NCBI GenBank assembly: GCA_017882835.1
Contig: JADGOU010000156.1
Span: 1 to 6,999, forward strand
Source of the DNA: Frankiaceae bacterium
GTDB taxonomy: Bacteria > Actinomycetota > Actinomycetes > JADGOU01
Direction: 5' to 3'
DNA: 6,999 nt
Within the stretch, counting starts at the first letter, position 1. Each line of letters begins with the position of its first letter. The notes under the pieces were generated by a model. That model was given only the letters and a program-made list of their open reading frames with translations, ran no database searches and was not told where the DNA came from. Position numbers and translations under genes: made by a program. Positions 1 through 5,318 of this stretch are shown here, piece by piece.

Positions 1-104
1 CAGTGCGACGATGTTCGAGTACGACGGGCAGCCGGCGGTTGCGGGGACTTGTGAGTCAGAACGAGCCGCGGGCGGCTCGTTTCGTCGTACAACTGTGAGG
101 AGGC
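1..104. other. Left-edge region without a supported gene
   Basis: This short stretch lies downstream of the DedA-family gene, which reads leftward into it. One plus-strand frame stays open from base 2 and has GC-rich third positions up to about base 48. It could be the last codons of a gene entering from the left, but it runs on through the hairpin at 60-81 and into the antisense of the DedA gene to a stop at 196, and its residues match no family I recognise. The only feature I can support here is the palindromic hairpin. Confidence 0.4.
60..81. terminator. Perfect palindrome, likely bidirectional terminator
   Basis: Bases 60-69 and 72-81 are exact reverse complements around a central GG, so the transcript can form a GC-rich stem of about 8 bp with a 6-base loop. 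On the plus strand it runs straight into TTTCGTC, a weak U-rich tail. On the minus strand it begins 23 bases past the stop codon of the DedA-family gene. It could end DedA transcription and any rightward transcript arriving from the left. Actinobacterial intrinsic terminators often lack a long U tract, so its absence does not argue strongly against this. Confidence 0.5.
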
Positions 105-776
105 TCAGTGCGGGACCGGGGCACTCTGCTCGGGCGAAGCCTCCGGGATGTCGTCACTGGCGCCCCGTCGCCGACTCCGCCGAAGCCGACGGGTGATCAC
201 CACTGCGGCACCCACCACGAAGATCAGCCCGAGCAGCGCCAAGCCGCCGAGCGAGAGCTTGTGCTCGATCTGCCGCCAACCGCTCCCGGCGGAGTAGCCG
301 ACCAGCACGTAGCCGGTTGCCCAGACGATGCCGCCGCTGACGTTGTAGAAGAAGAAGGTGCGGTAGGGCAGGCGGGCCATCCCCGACAGCCCCGGAATCA
401 TCACCCGCAAGGCGGTGGTGAACCGGCCCACGAAAACGGCCTTGCCGCCGAGGCGGTGCAGCGTGCTCTTTGCCTTCTCAATGTGGTGGGCCTTGAGCAG
501 CCGGTCCGGCAGCTTGTTGAGCATTCGGTCGCCGTACCGGTGGCCAATCGCGTAACCGACCGCGTCGCCCAGCACCGCCCCGGCAATAGCGGCCGCGATC
601 GCGGCCGCCAGGCTGATCCGGTGCTCGAAGGCCAGCACCCCGCCCAGGATGACAGCGATCTCGCCGGGAAACAGGAAGCCGACGAAGGCCGATGCCTCCA
701 GCGCGGGCAGGAGGAACACCACAAATAGCGCCGCGCCCCCGGACAGCCCCAGGATCTGCTCGGCAGCGGCGTGCAC
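105..776 (-). CDS. DedA-family integral membrane protein
   Basis: 223 residues, the usual size for the DedA/SNARE-associated (VTT domain) family of inner-membrane proteins. Members act in envelope homeostasis, proton-motive-force maintenance and, in some cases, flipping of polyprenyl-phosphate or phospholipid carriers. Visible hallmarks are the N-terminal re-entrant segment with Glu27 in LPALEASAFVGFLFPGE (second acidic residue Glu39), hydrophobic helices at about 55-80, the GRFTTALRVMIPGLSGM motif at 117-133 with the conserved arginines 118 and 124, the aromatic YRTFFFYNVSGG stretch at 138-149, and helices at 150-163 and 176-195. The tail is Arg-rich (196-204), then acidic and Pro-rich. I chose the GTG start at 774-776 because a GAAGGA ribosome binding site lies 6 bases upstream and no better start is present. 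The family is clear, but the lipid substrate cannot be told from sequence. The gene stands alone, reading away from the ispH locus. Confidence 0.93.
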   Translation of the reverse strand: MHAAAEQILGLSGGAALFVVFLLPALEASAFVGFLFPGEIAVILGGVLAFEHRISLAAAIAAAIAGAVLGDAVGYAIGHRYGDRMLNKLPDRLLKAHHIEKAKSTLHRLGGKAVFVGRFTTALRVMIPGLSGMARLPYRTFFFYNVSGGIVWATGYVLVGYSAGSGWRQIEHKLSLGGLALLGLIFVVGAAVVITRRLRRSRRRGASDDIPEASPEQSAPVPH

Positions 777-780
777 TCAG

Positions 781-793
781 CGTCCTTCGGACG
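781..793 (-). promoter_or_regulatory. Ribosome binding site inside a small hairpin
   Basis: On the minus strand the sequence CGTCCGAAGGACG is a perfect inverted repeat: a 5-bp stem CGTCC/GGACG with loop GAA. It contains the only good Shine-Dalgarno match (GAAGGA, bases 783-788) for the GTG start of the DedA-family gene at 776. If folded, the hairpin would hide the ribosome binding site. Whether it matters in vivo is inference; the inverted repeat is plain. Confidence 0.45.
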
Positions 794-853
794 CGGCAGG
801 CAGACGGGCGGGCACCCGCCTACGGTCCCATGCCGCGGCCGGTTCGACACCTT

Positions 854-895
854 TCTTCGCCTTCGACCGCCTTATCTTCGCCTTCGACCGCCTTC
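854..895. repeat. Tandem repeat, 21-bp unit, two copies
   Basis: Bases 854-873 are repeated exactly at 875-894 (20 identical bases, period 21). The unit itself is built from CTTCG/CCTTCGAC-like words. It lies in the gap between the DedA-family gene and the end of the next leftward gene and codes for nothing I recognise. Confidence 0.9.
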
Positions 896-902
896 GACGC
901 AG

Positions 903-957
903 GGTTGGAGCTCAGCCGCCGGCATCCGGCCCGGTTGGAGCTCAGCCGCCGGCATCC
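903..957. repeat. Direct repeat, 25 bp at 30-bp period, spanning a stop codon
   Basis: Bases 903-927 recur exactly at 933-957. The right-hand copy contains the last four codons (Asp-Ala-Gly-Gly) and the TGA stop (942-944) of the leftward lipid-droplet-associated-type gene plus 9 bases beyond it. The left-hand copy is therefore a duplicate of the gene's tail placed downstream of the real stop, with its own stop in place. It looks like a replication-slippage duplication. Confidence 0.9.
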
Positions 958-1625
958 CCGCCGGCTTGGGCGGTGAGCCGGGCGATCCGGGAGTCGAGCA
1001 TGGTCAGTACCGGCAGCCGGTCGGCGTGGGTGCGCTCGTGGTCGCGCAGCAGGGCCAGCTGGCTGGCGTCGAGGCGGCGTAGCCGAGCCCGCAGCGCGGC
1101 CGGGGACAGCCGGTCGTAGTCGGGGACAGGCAGGTCGGCCGCGCTCACCGCGTCGCCCTCGTCGACCCCGAGCGGGGCCGCGCCAACGTCCCCGCTCGGC
1201 CCGCTCCGCAAGTGCTCGGTCACGGTGGCGTCTTCGCCCGCGAGCCGCTCAGACCCGGCGTACGACGGGGCGACCACCAGCTCGGCGGTGCGCATCGCGC
1301 CGCGGGCGTCGCCGGTGGGCAGCGCCGCGGCATCCTCCATCCGATCGCCGACCAGGGCTCCGGGGCGTAGCCCGGATCGCCGCCCGGCGACGACGGCGTC
1401 GCCGAGTTCGGCCAGGGCGTCGTAGGAGGCCATGATGGCCGCGGCGCCGATGATCGCCCGGCGGAGTCCGACGAACGGCAACCGGATCAGCGCGCCCGGC
1501 ACCGACCGGACGGCGCAGCTCCCGACGGCGGCCAGGCCCACGGCAGCCGCCACCGGACGAGGCAGGGCGGTTGGACCGGACGATGCCGCCGGCCGGGCTT
1601 GGGTGGGGTCGGACCGGCGCACCAA
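942..1625 (-). CDS. Lipid-droplet-associated-type protein (Rv1109c-like)
   Basis: 227 residues. It sits divergently next to ispH, exactly where actinobacteria carry the small protein annotated as lipid-droplet-associated (Rv1109c in M. tuberculosis). The architecture fits: an N-terminal helical, largely hydrophobic stretch at about 22-78 (arginine- and proline-punctuated, suited to lying on a lipid surface rather than crossing a membrane), a low-complexity acidic/Ala/Gly linker at 90-163, and a compact C-terminal module at 165-219. That module, beginning LPVPDYDRLSPAALRARLRRL and continuing through HERTH to a TMLDSRIARL end, is the conserved part of these proteins. The start is TTG (1623-1625), well supported by GGAGGT 5 bases upstream; no ATG is better placed. 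The last codons and the stop are duplicated just downstream. Family assignment comes from remembered similarity and synteny. The biochemical role is not established, though lipid-body surface binding is the usual suggestion. Confidence 0.72.
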   Translation of the reverse strand: MVRRSDPTQARPAASSGPTALPRPVAAAVGLAAVGSCAVRSVPGALIRLPFVGLRRAIIGAAAIMASYDALAELGDAVVAGRRSGLRPGALVGDRMEDAAALPTGDARGAMRTAELVVAPSYAGSERLAGEDATVTEHLRSGPSGDVGAAPLGVDEGDAVSAADLPVPDYDRLSPAALRARLRRLDASQLALLRDHERTHADRLPVLTMLDSRIARLTAQAGGDAGG

Positions 1626-1630
1626 TGCAG

Positions 1631-1636
1631 ACCTCC
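1631..1636 (-). promoter_or_regulatory. Strong ribosome binding site deciding a TTG start
   Basis: On the minus strand GGAGGT lies 5 bases before TTG (1625-1623). This near-perfect Shine-Dalgarno match is what makes the rare TTG the best start for the lipid-droplet-associated-type gene. Confidence 0.7.
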
Positions 1637-1699
1637 GTTGCCGGGACGTCGGGGACCGCGCTACGCCGGCGGCCGCGGGCCGGGTGGCCGCACCAGACG

Positions 1700-1711
1700 T
1701 AGCATGGACCC
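1700..1711 (+). promoter_or_regulatory. Candidate leaderless promoter -10 element of ispH
   Basis: TAGCAT (1700-1705) fits the actinobacterial -10 consensus TANNNT and ends 6 bases before the ispH ATG. That is the spacing at which transcription would begin on or next to the start codon. The 9 bases from the in-frame TAG stop (1700-1702) to the ATG (1712) hold no Shine-Dalgarno sequence, and the stop prevents any upstream start. No clear -35 box is visible, which is common for such promoters. Together this suggests a leaderless mRNA; it is inference until the 5' end is mapped. Confidence 0.5.
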
Positions 1712-2758
1712 ATGACCGCCCCGGCCGCCGCCCGCCCGGAGGACGCCCGCCGCGTGCTGCTGGCTCGTCCCCGGGGCTACTGCGCTGGCGTGGAACGCGC
1801 CGTGGTCACCGTGGAGAAGGCGCTGGAGGCCTACGGCGCGCCGGTCTATGTCCGCAAGCAGATCGTGCACAACGCGCACGTGGTGCGCCGGCTCCAGGAG
1901 CGCGGAGCGGTCTTCGTGGAGGAGACCGCCGAGGTGCCGGAAGGGGCCATCGTGGTCTTCTCCGCGCACGGGGTCGCGCCAGTCGTGCACGCCGAGGCGG
2001 CCGCCCGCGGCCTGCGCACGATCGACGCCACCTGCCCACTGGTCACCAAGGTGCACCTGGAGGCCCGCCGGTTCGCGGCCGACGACTACGACATCGTGCT
2101 GATCGGCCACGACGGCCACGAAGAAGTTGTCGGTACGACGGGCGAGGCGCCCGCGCACATTCACCTCGTCGACGGCGCTCGGGACGCCGCCGGGGTTGCG
2201 GTTCGTGACCCCCACAAGGTCGCGTACCTGTCCCAGACCACGCTGTCGGTCGACGAAACCGAGCAGACGGTCGCGGCGTTGCGGGAGCGCTTCCCCGCTC
2301 TGCAAGGGCCGCCGAGTGCGGACATCTGCTACGCCACGTCCAACCGGCAGCTCGCCGTCAAGGAGATTGCCCAGGACGCGGACCTGGTGCTCGTCGTCGG
2401 GTCGGCGAACTCCTCGAACTCGGTCCGGCTGGTCGAGGTGGCGCTGGCCGCCGGCGCCCGCGCGGCCCATCTGGTCGACGACGCCGACCACCTGGTCGCT
2501 GAGTGGCTCGACGGCGTCCGCACCGTCGGCGTCACCAGCGGTGCCTCGGTGCCCGACCACCTGGTCTTCGAGGTGTTGGCGTGGCTGGCCGAACTCGGCT
2601 ACGGCGATGTCACGGAGGTCGAGTCGGCCCGGGAGCGGCTGCAGTTCGCCCTACCGCCGGAGCTCCGGCGCGATCTGCGGTCGGTGGCGGTTGGGTCGCC
2701 CGAACGCGGGTCCCGGTTGCCCGCCCGCGCGATGCCGGTGCTCGACGGCGGATATTAG
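1712..2758 (+). CDS. ispH: 4-hydroxy-3-methylbut-2-enyl diphosphate reductase
   Basis: 348 residues, full length for the IspH/LytB family. IspH is the [4Fe-4S] enzyme that makes IPP and DMAPP from HMBPP in the last step of the MEP isoprenoid pathway, in the cytoplasm. All family landmarks are present: cluster cysteines Cys24 (RGYCAGVERA), Cys108 (DATCPLVTKVH) and Cys206 (ICYATSNRQ); substrate histidines His53 (IVHNAHV), His86 (SAHGV) and His136 (GHDGHEEV); the catalytic acid Glu138; Thr in SQTTLS (174-179); Ser234-Ser235-Asn236 (SANSSNS); and Ser279 in TSGASVPD. The short N-terminal extension before the first cysteine motif is normal for actinobacterial copies. The ATG at 1712 is fixed by an in-frame stop 12 bases upstream, and translation is probably leaderless. 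The gene is divergent from the lipid-droplet-associated-type gene (86-base gap) and its stop overlaps that of the convergent kinase gene. Nothing suggests loss of function. Confidence 0.98.
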   Translation: MTAPAAARPEDARRVLLARPRGYCAGVERAVVTVEKALEAYGAPVYVRKQIVHNAHVVRRLQERGAVFVEETAEVPEGAIVVFSAHGVAPVVHAEAAARGLRTIDATCPLVTKVHLEARRFAADDYDIVLIGHDGHEEVVGTTGEAPAHIHLVDGARDAAGVAVRDPHKVAYLSQTTLSVDETEQTVAALRERFPALQGPPSADICYATSNRQLAVKEIAQDADLVLVVGSANSSNSVRLVEVALAAGARAAHLVDDADHLVAEWLDGVRTVGVTSGASVPDHLVFEVLAWLAELGYGDVTEVESARERLQFALPPELRRDLRSVAVGSPERGSRLPARAMPVLDGGY

Positions 2759-4269
2759 TCGGGCTCGAGTTGGGACGGAACCGAGGTGGTCCGTTGCGCC
2801 CCGCCCACCTGGTGCAGCGCTGAATCGACGGCCTGCTGCGGTGGTCCGTCGGTGTCGATCACGGTGGCGGACGGCCACGGCGCGAACTCCGCCCGCATTC
2901 GGTCGGCCACTTCGGCGCTGGCATCCGAGGCGTCACCCCCTCGGGCCTGGCGAGCGAGCACCCGGCGCAGGGCGACCGGGCCGGGCGTGGCGCACCGTAA
3001 CTCGACTAGGTCGGTGACCGTGGCAGCGGCGACACCGCGGGCAGCGGCGCGCGTCTCCGGGTGACTCCAGGACGCGTCGAGGATCACGGACTCGCCGAGT
3101 TCGAGGGCGGTACGGGCGCGGGCGAGCAGCGTGCTGTACGTCGCGTGGGTAGCGGCCGGGGAGTACAGGCCGGTGCCGAACGCCGCCGGCGCCGGCTGGT
3201 TGGCAGCCATCCCGGCGAGCTCCTTGCGGACCGCGTCGGATCGCAGATGCGCCCACCCCATCCGACGGCCGAGGTCAGCCCCCAGCGTTGTCTTGCCGGT
3301 GCCAGGTGTACCGCCGATGAGAACCAGGCGCACGGAGCCGTCCGCGAGGTGCCGGTCGGCCAGGTCGACCAGCGCTCGGGCGGTCGAGGCCTCCGCGGCT
3401 TGGCCCTGCTCTACGCGCAGGCCGGCCACCTTCGCCCGGACCTGGGCGCGCTGCGCAAGGTAGAAATGGGCCAGCGACGCTGGCCAGGTCTCGCCGGCGT
3501 ACTCGGCGTACGCGGCGAGCAACCGCGCGGCCGCGCTCGGTGCGTGCAGCCGTTCCAGGTCCATGGCCAGGAAGGCGACGTCGGCCAGGATGTCGACGTG
3601 TCGCAACCGGTCGTCGAACTCGATGCAGTCCAGCACCCGCGGGCCGTCGTCGAGGCAGAACACATCGTCGGCGAGCAGGTCGCCGTGGCCGGCGCAGATC
3701 CGGCCGTCGGCGATTCGGGCCGCAAACAGCCGCTCGCGACCAGCGAGGTAGCGGCTGGCTAGCTCGTCGAGCCGGTCGAGTGCGGCCGGGTCGAGGATGG
3801 CGGAAGCGCAGTCGGTCAGTTGGTCGTGGCCGGCGCGCCACAGGGTGGCGATGGCGTCCCGGGTCGCGGCGGCGTCGATCTCCGGGGAGCGCTCCGCGGC
3901 GGCGTGGAAACCAGCAAGCAACCGAGCCAGCTGCCGCAGCGGCACCTCGAGATCACGCCCGGCCGCCGCCAGCATGGCCAGGCGGCGCTCGGCCGGCATC
4001 CGGCGCATCACCACGAGTGGCTCGGCCGGCCGCCCGGGCTCCTGCAATTCGCCGAGCCCGAGATAGACGTCCGGAGCCAGCCGCCGGTTGAGCTCGACTT
4101 CGCGGGTGCACGCCTGCCAGCGGGCCGCCAAGGTGGAAAAGTCCAGGAAGCCCAAGGCCACCGGCTTCTTGCGCTTGTACACGCGGTCACCGGTCATCCA
4201 CAGCACGGCGGTGTGCGACTCGGCTACCGCCGCCGCGTCGTGACCGCCGACCATGACAACACCGTGCAC
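2755..4269 (-). CDS. Two-domain APH-like / P-loop kinase protein (Rv2004c-like)
   Basis: 504 residues in two parts. Residues about 15-310 have the aminoglycoside-phosphotransferase/protein-kinase-like fold. VYKRKKPV (30-37) could supply the ATP-contacting lysine, HGDLLADDVF (195-204) is the catalytic-loop equivalent with Asp197, and IEFDDRLRHVDILADVAF (216-233) is the metal-binding stretch. Residues about 314-490 form a P-loop small-molecule kinase or zeta-toxin-like domain: Walker A GGTPGTGKTT (319-328, Lys326), SDAVRKEL (344-351), a Walker B-like VILDAS (395-400) and an Arg-rich lid at 435-443. The same fusion is found in M. tuberculosis Rv2004c, a DosR-regulon gene beside a universal stress protein, so the neighbours here fit. 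The substrate is unknown, and resistance to aminoglycosides should not be assumed. The start is uncertain: GTG at 4269 gives the full frame, ATG at 4254 is 5 codons in, and neither has a good Shine-Dalgarno. The TAA stop overlaps the ispH stop by four bases. Confidence 0.9.
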   Translation of the reverse strand: MHGVVMVGGHDAAAVAESHTAVLWMTGDRVYKRKKPVALGFLDFSTLAARWQACTREVELNRRLAPDVYLGLGELQEPGRPAEPLVVMRRMPAERRLAMLAAAGRDLEVPLRQLARLLAGFHAAAERSPEIDAAATRDAIATLWRAGHDQLTDCASAILDPAALDRLDELASRYLAGRERLFAARIADGRICAGHGDLLADDVFCLDDGPRVLDCIEFDDRLRHVDILADVAFLAMDLERLHAPSAAARLLAAYAEYAGETWPASLAHFYLAQRAQVRAKVAGLRVEQGQAAEASTARALVDLADRHLADGSVRLVLIGGTPGTGKTTLGADLGRRMGWAHLRSDAVRKELAGMAANQPAPAAFGTGLYSPAATHATYSTLLARARTALELGESVILDASWSHPETRAAARGVAAATVTDLVELRCATPGPVALRRVLARQARGGDASDASAEVADRMRAEFAPWPSATVIDTDGPPQQAVDSALHQVGGAQRTTSVPSQLEPD

Positions 4270-4289
4270 ATCACGGCGGTGCCGGGGTA

Positions 4290-4303
4290 GAGGCCTTCGG
4301 CCC
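4290..4303. promoter_or_regulatory. Weak DosR-box-like palindrome upstream of the kinase gene
   Basis: GAGGCCTTCGGCCC shares CCTTCGGCCC with the site at 6038-6051 (read on the minus strand) and differs from it at two of 14 positions. It begins 20 bases upstream of the GTG start of the kinase gene, so a bound regulator would overlap the core promoter. It is also a plain GC-rich dyad (GGCC-TTC-GGCC), which lowers confidence. Confidence 0.25.
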
Positions 4304-4473
4304 CCGCCGGGCGCATGCAGTCGTTCGCCGAGCGGGCGTGTCGGTCACCTGTGGGTGCAGAACACCCGGCCACCGGCCGGTATCGGCCAGCCCAGGTCCA
4401 CGTCATCCCGATCACCGGCGGCACGCAGCGGTGCGGCCGCAGTCCCCGCGCGGTGAGCGCCGCGTGCGCGGGC

Positions 4474-4487
4474 AGCTCGATCGAGCT
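4474..4487. repeat. Perfect 14-bp palindrome, possible operator
   Basis: AGCTCGATCGAGCT reads identically on both strands and is A/T-richer than its surroundings. It lies between the divergent kinase and USP genes, 156 bases before the USP start. It could bind a dimeric regulator; the binding protein is unknown. Confidence 0.35.
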
Positions 4488-4537
4488 ACGTGACGGTGCC
4501 GCCAAGGCTGGTGGCCGACAAGAGGAGCGTCGGGCCG

Positions 4538-4551
4538 GCGACTAACGTCCC
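4538..4551. promoter_or_regulatory. DosR-box-like site upstream of the first USP gene
   Basis: GCGACTAACGTCCC agrees with the mycobacterial DosR box core GGGACTWWAGTCCC at 12 of 14 positions; the right half-site GTCCC is perfect. It ends 92 bases before the ATG of the universal stress protein gene, close to the 98-base spacing of the other strong candidate from the second USP gene. The match is counted by eye; binding and the presence of a DosR orthologue are inferred. Confidence 0.4.
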
Positions 4552-4631
4552 GGTGGGGCCGGGCCCGCCGAGCCCAGACTGTCGGACGAAGCTCGCTGCG
4601 GGAAGCACGTTCGCGACACCGACCGCGGTAG

Positions 4632-4638
4632 AAGGAGG
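4632..4638 (+). promoter_or_regulatory. Strong ribosome binding site of the first USP gene
   Basis: AAGGAGG lies 5 bases upstream of the ATG at 4644, a near-perfect Shine-Dalgarno match. It fixes the start and predicts efficient translation. Confidence 0.8.
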
Positions 4639-4643
4639 CCACG

Positions 4644-5108
4644 ATGAGTCCGATTCAACCTGGGTTGGAGGCGGAGGACACTCGAGAGCCGAGAGCCGAG
4701 CAGCCCATCGTGGTGGGCATCGACGGTTCACCGGGAGCGGTGGCCGCCCTGCGGTGGGCGGCCGTCGAGGCCCGGACTCACGGCCGCCGACTGACCGCCG
4801 TCTACGCCTACGACCCGGTGGTGTACGGCGCCCCCATGCCGCCGATGGCCGGGATCCCGGACCTGGTGGTGGCCGGTGGCGAAGCCCGGCTTGACGAGGC
4901 GCTGCTCGAGGTGTTCGGCGACCAACGACCCCCCGAGGTGACCCGCGTGGTGCGCGAGGGCAATCCCGCCCGCGTGCTCGTCGAGATCGCCACAGACGCC
5001 AGCCTGCTGGTCGTCGGCGCGCGCGGCCATGGTCACTTCTTGCTCGGGTCGGTCAGCGACCGCTGCGTCCACCACGCCAACTGCCCGGTCGTGGTCGTGC
5101 ACTACTAG
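4644..5108 (+). CDS. Universal stress protein, single UspA domain
   Basis: 154 residues, a normal length for one UspA domain, with a 20-residue hydrophilic N-terminal extension. The fold markers are strand 1 PIVVGIDGSPGAVAALRWA (21-39) with the nucleotide-contacting Asp27, and the C-terminal LLVVGARGHGHFLLGSVSDRC (121-141) followed by CPVVVV. The ATP-binding signature is normally G-2X-G-9X-G-(S/T); here Gly125-ARG-Gly128 is followed by only six residues before Gly135-Ser136, so the loop is three residues short. ATP binding may be altered. Such proteins act in the cytoplasm in survival under hypoxia, starvation and oxidative stress, and in mycobacteria many are DosR-controlled. The strong Shine-Dalgarno fixes the ATG start. 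It is divergent from the kinase-like gene and convergent with a second USP gene. Confidence in the family is high; the specific role is unknown. Confidence 0.95.
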   Translation: MSPIQPGLEAEDTREPRAEQPIVVGIDGSPGAVAALRWAAVEARTHGRRLTAVYAYDPVVYGAPMPPMAGIPDLVVAGGEARLDEALLEVFGDQRPPEVTRVVREGNPARVLVEIATDASLLVVGARGHGHFLLGSVSDRCVHHANCPVVVVHY

Positions 5109-5112
5109 GCGT

Positions 5113-5154
5113 TGGACCAGCAAGCGGCGCAGGCCGGCGTGCCACCGCGGTCCA
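5113..5154 (+). terminator. Nested inverted repeat after the first USP gene
   Basis: TGGACC (5113-5118) pairs with GGTCCA (5149-5154), and inside it GCGG can pair with CCGC and GGC with GCC. The result is a long GC-rich stem-loop starting 4 bases after the USP stop. There is no U tract, so this is a U-less terminator or mRNA 3'-end stabiliser at best. Confidence 0.35.
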
Positions 5155-5249
5155 GCGCCGCCATGCGCCGCGACCAGTTCGCCAGCAACGGTGGATCTCA
5201 CCCGGGCACCGTGGGGGACGTCAGGTTGTGTCATCGGCCGACCGGCGGG

Positions 5250-5288
5250 CGGGGCCTTGCAGCGCGCGGGGCCTTGCAGCGCGCGGGG
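5250..5288. repeat. Tandem repeat, 17-bp unit, about 2.2 copies
   Basis: Two exact 17-base units (5251-5267 and 5268-5284, GGGGCCTTGCAGCGCGC) are followed by the first four bases of a third (5285-5288). They lie in the gap between the two convergent USP genes. No coding or regulatory role is evident. Confidence 0.9.
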
Positions 5289-5318
5289 TCGACGCGCCGG
5301 ATGATTCCGACGTTCCGC

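Larger units (their letters stand above)
4270..4643. promoter_or_regulatory. 374-base regulatory gap between divergent kinase and USP genes
   Basis: No credible gene is present; the short open frames on both strands match no known family. The gap carries several dyads: a DosR-box-like GAGGCCTTCGGCCC (4290-4303), GGGTG-5-CACCC (4353-4367), GGCCG-4-... CGGCC (4375-4388), a perfect 14-bp palindrome AGCTCGATCGAGCT (4474-4487), a second DosR-box-like site (4538-4551), and GGGCC-G-GGCCC (4556-4566). It must hold the promoters of both divergent genes, but no convincing -35/-10 pair can be picked by eye. Confidence 0.6.

Noticed and set aside
11..196. Short plus-strand frame at the left edge
   Set aside because: It runs through the terminator-like palindrome and into the antisense of the DedA gene, matches no family, and loses its third-position GC bias after about base 48. 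It could hold the last codons of an upstream gene, but this cannot be shown.
108..728. 206-codon plus-strand frame antisense to the DedA gene
   Set aside because: Shadow frame typical of GC-rich DNA; composition is His/Arg/Pro-rich with no recognisable domain, while the opposite strand is a clear DedA protein.
854..957. CRISPR-like array
   Set aside because: Two different pairs of tandem copies with 1- and 5-base separations; there are no spacers of even length and no cas genes.
1661..2560. 299-codon minus-strand frame opposite ispH
   Set aside because: It mirrors the codon periodicity of ispH, which has every catalytic residue; the antisense protein shows no fold.
2127..3017. 296-codon plus-strand frame overlapping ispH and the kinase gene
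   Set aside because: Arg/Ser/Pro-rich shadow crossing two real genes out of frame.
4224..4505. 93-codon minus-strand frame in the divergent regulatory gap
   Set aside because: It overlaps the start of the kinase gene in another frame, has no Shine-Dalgarno and matches nothing I recognise.
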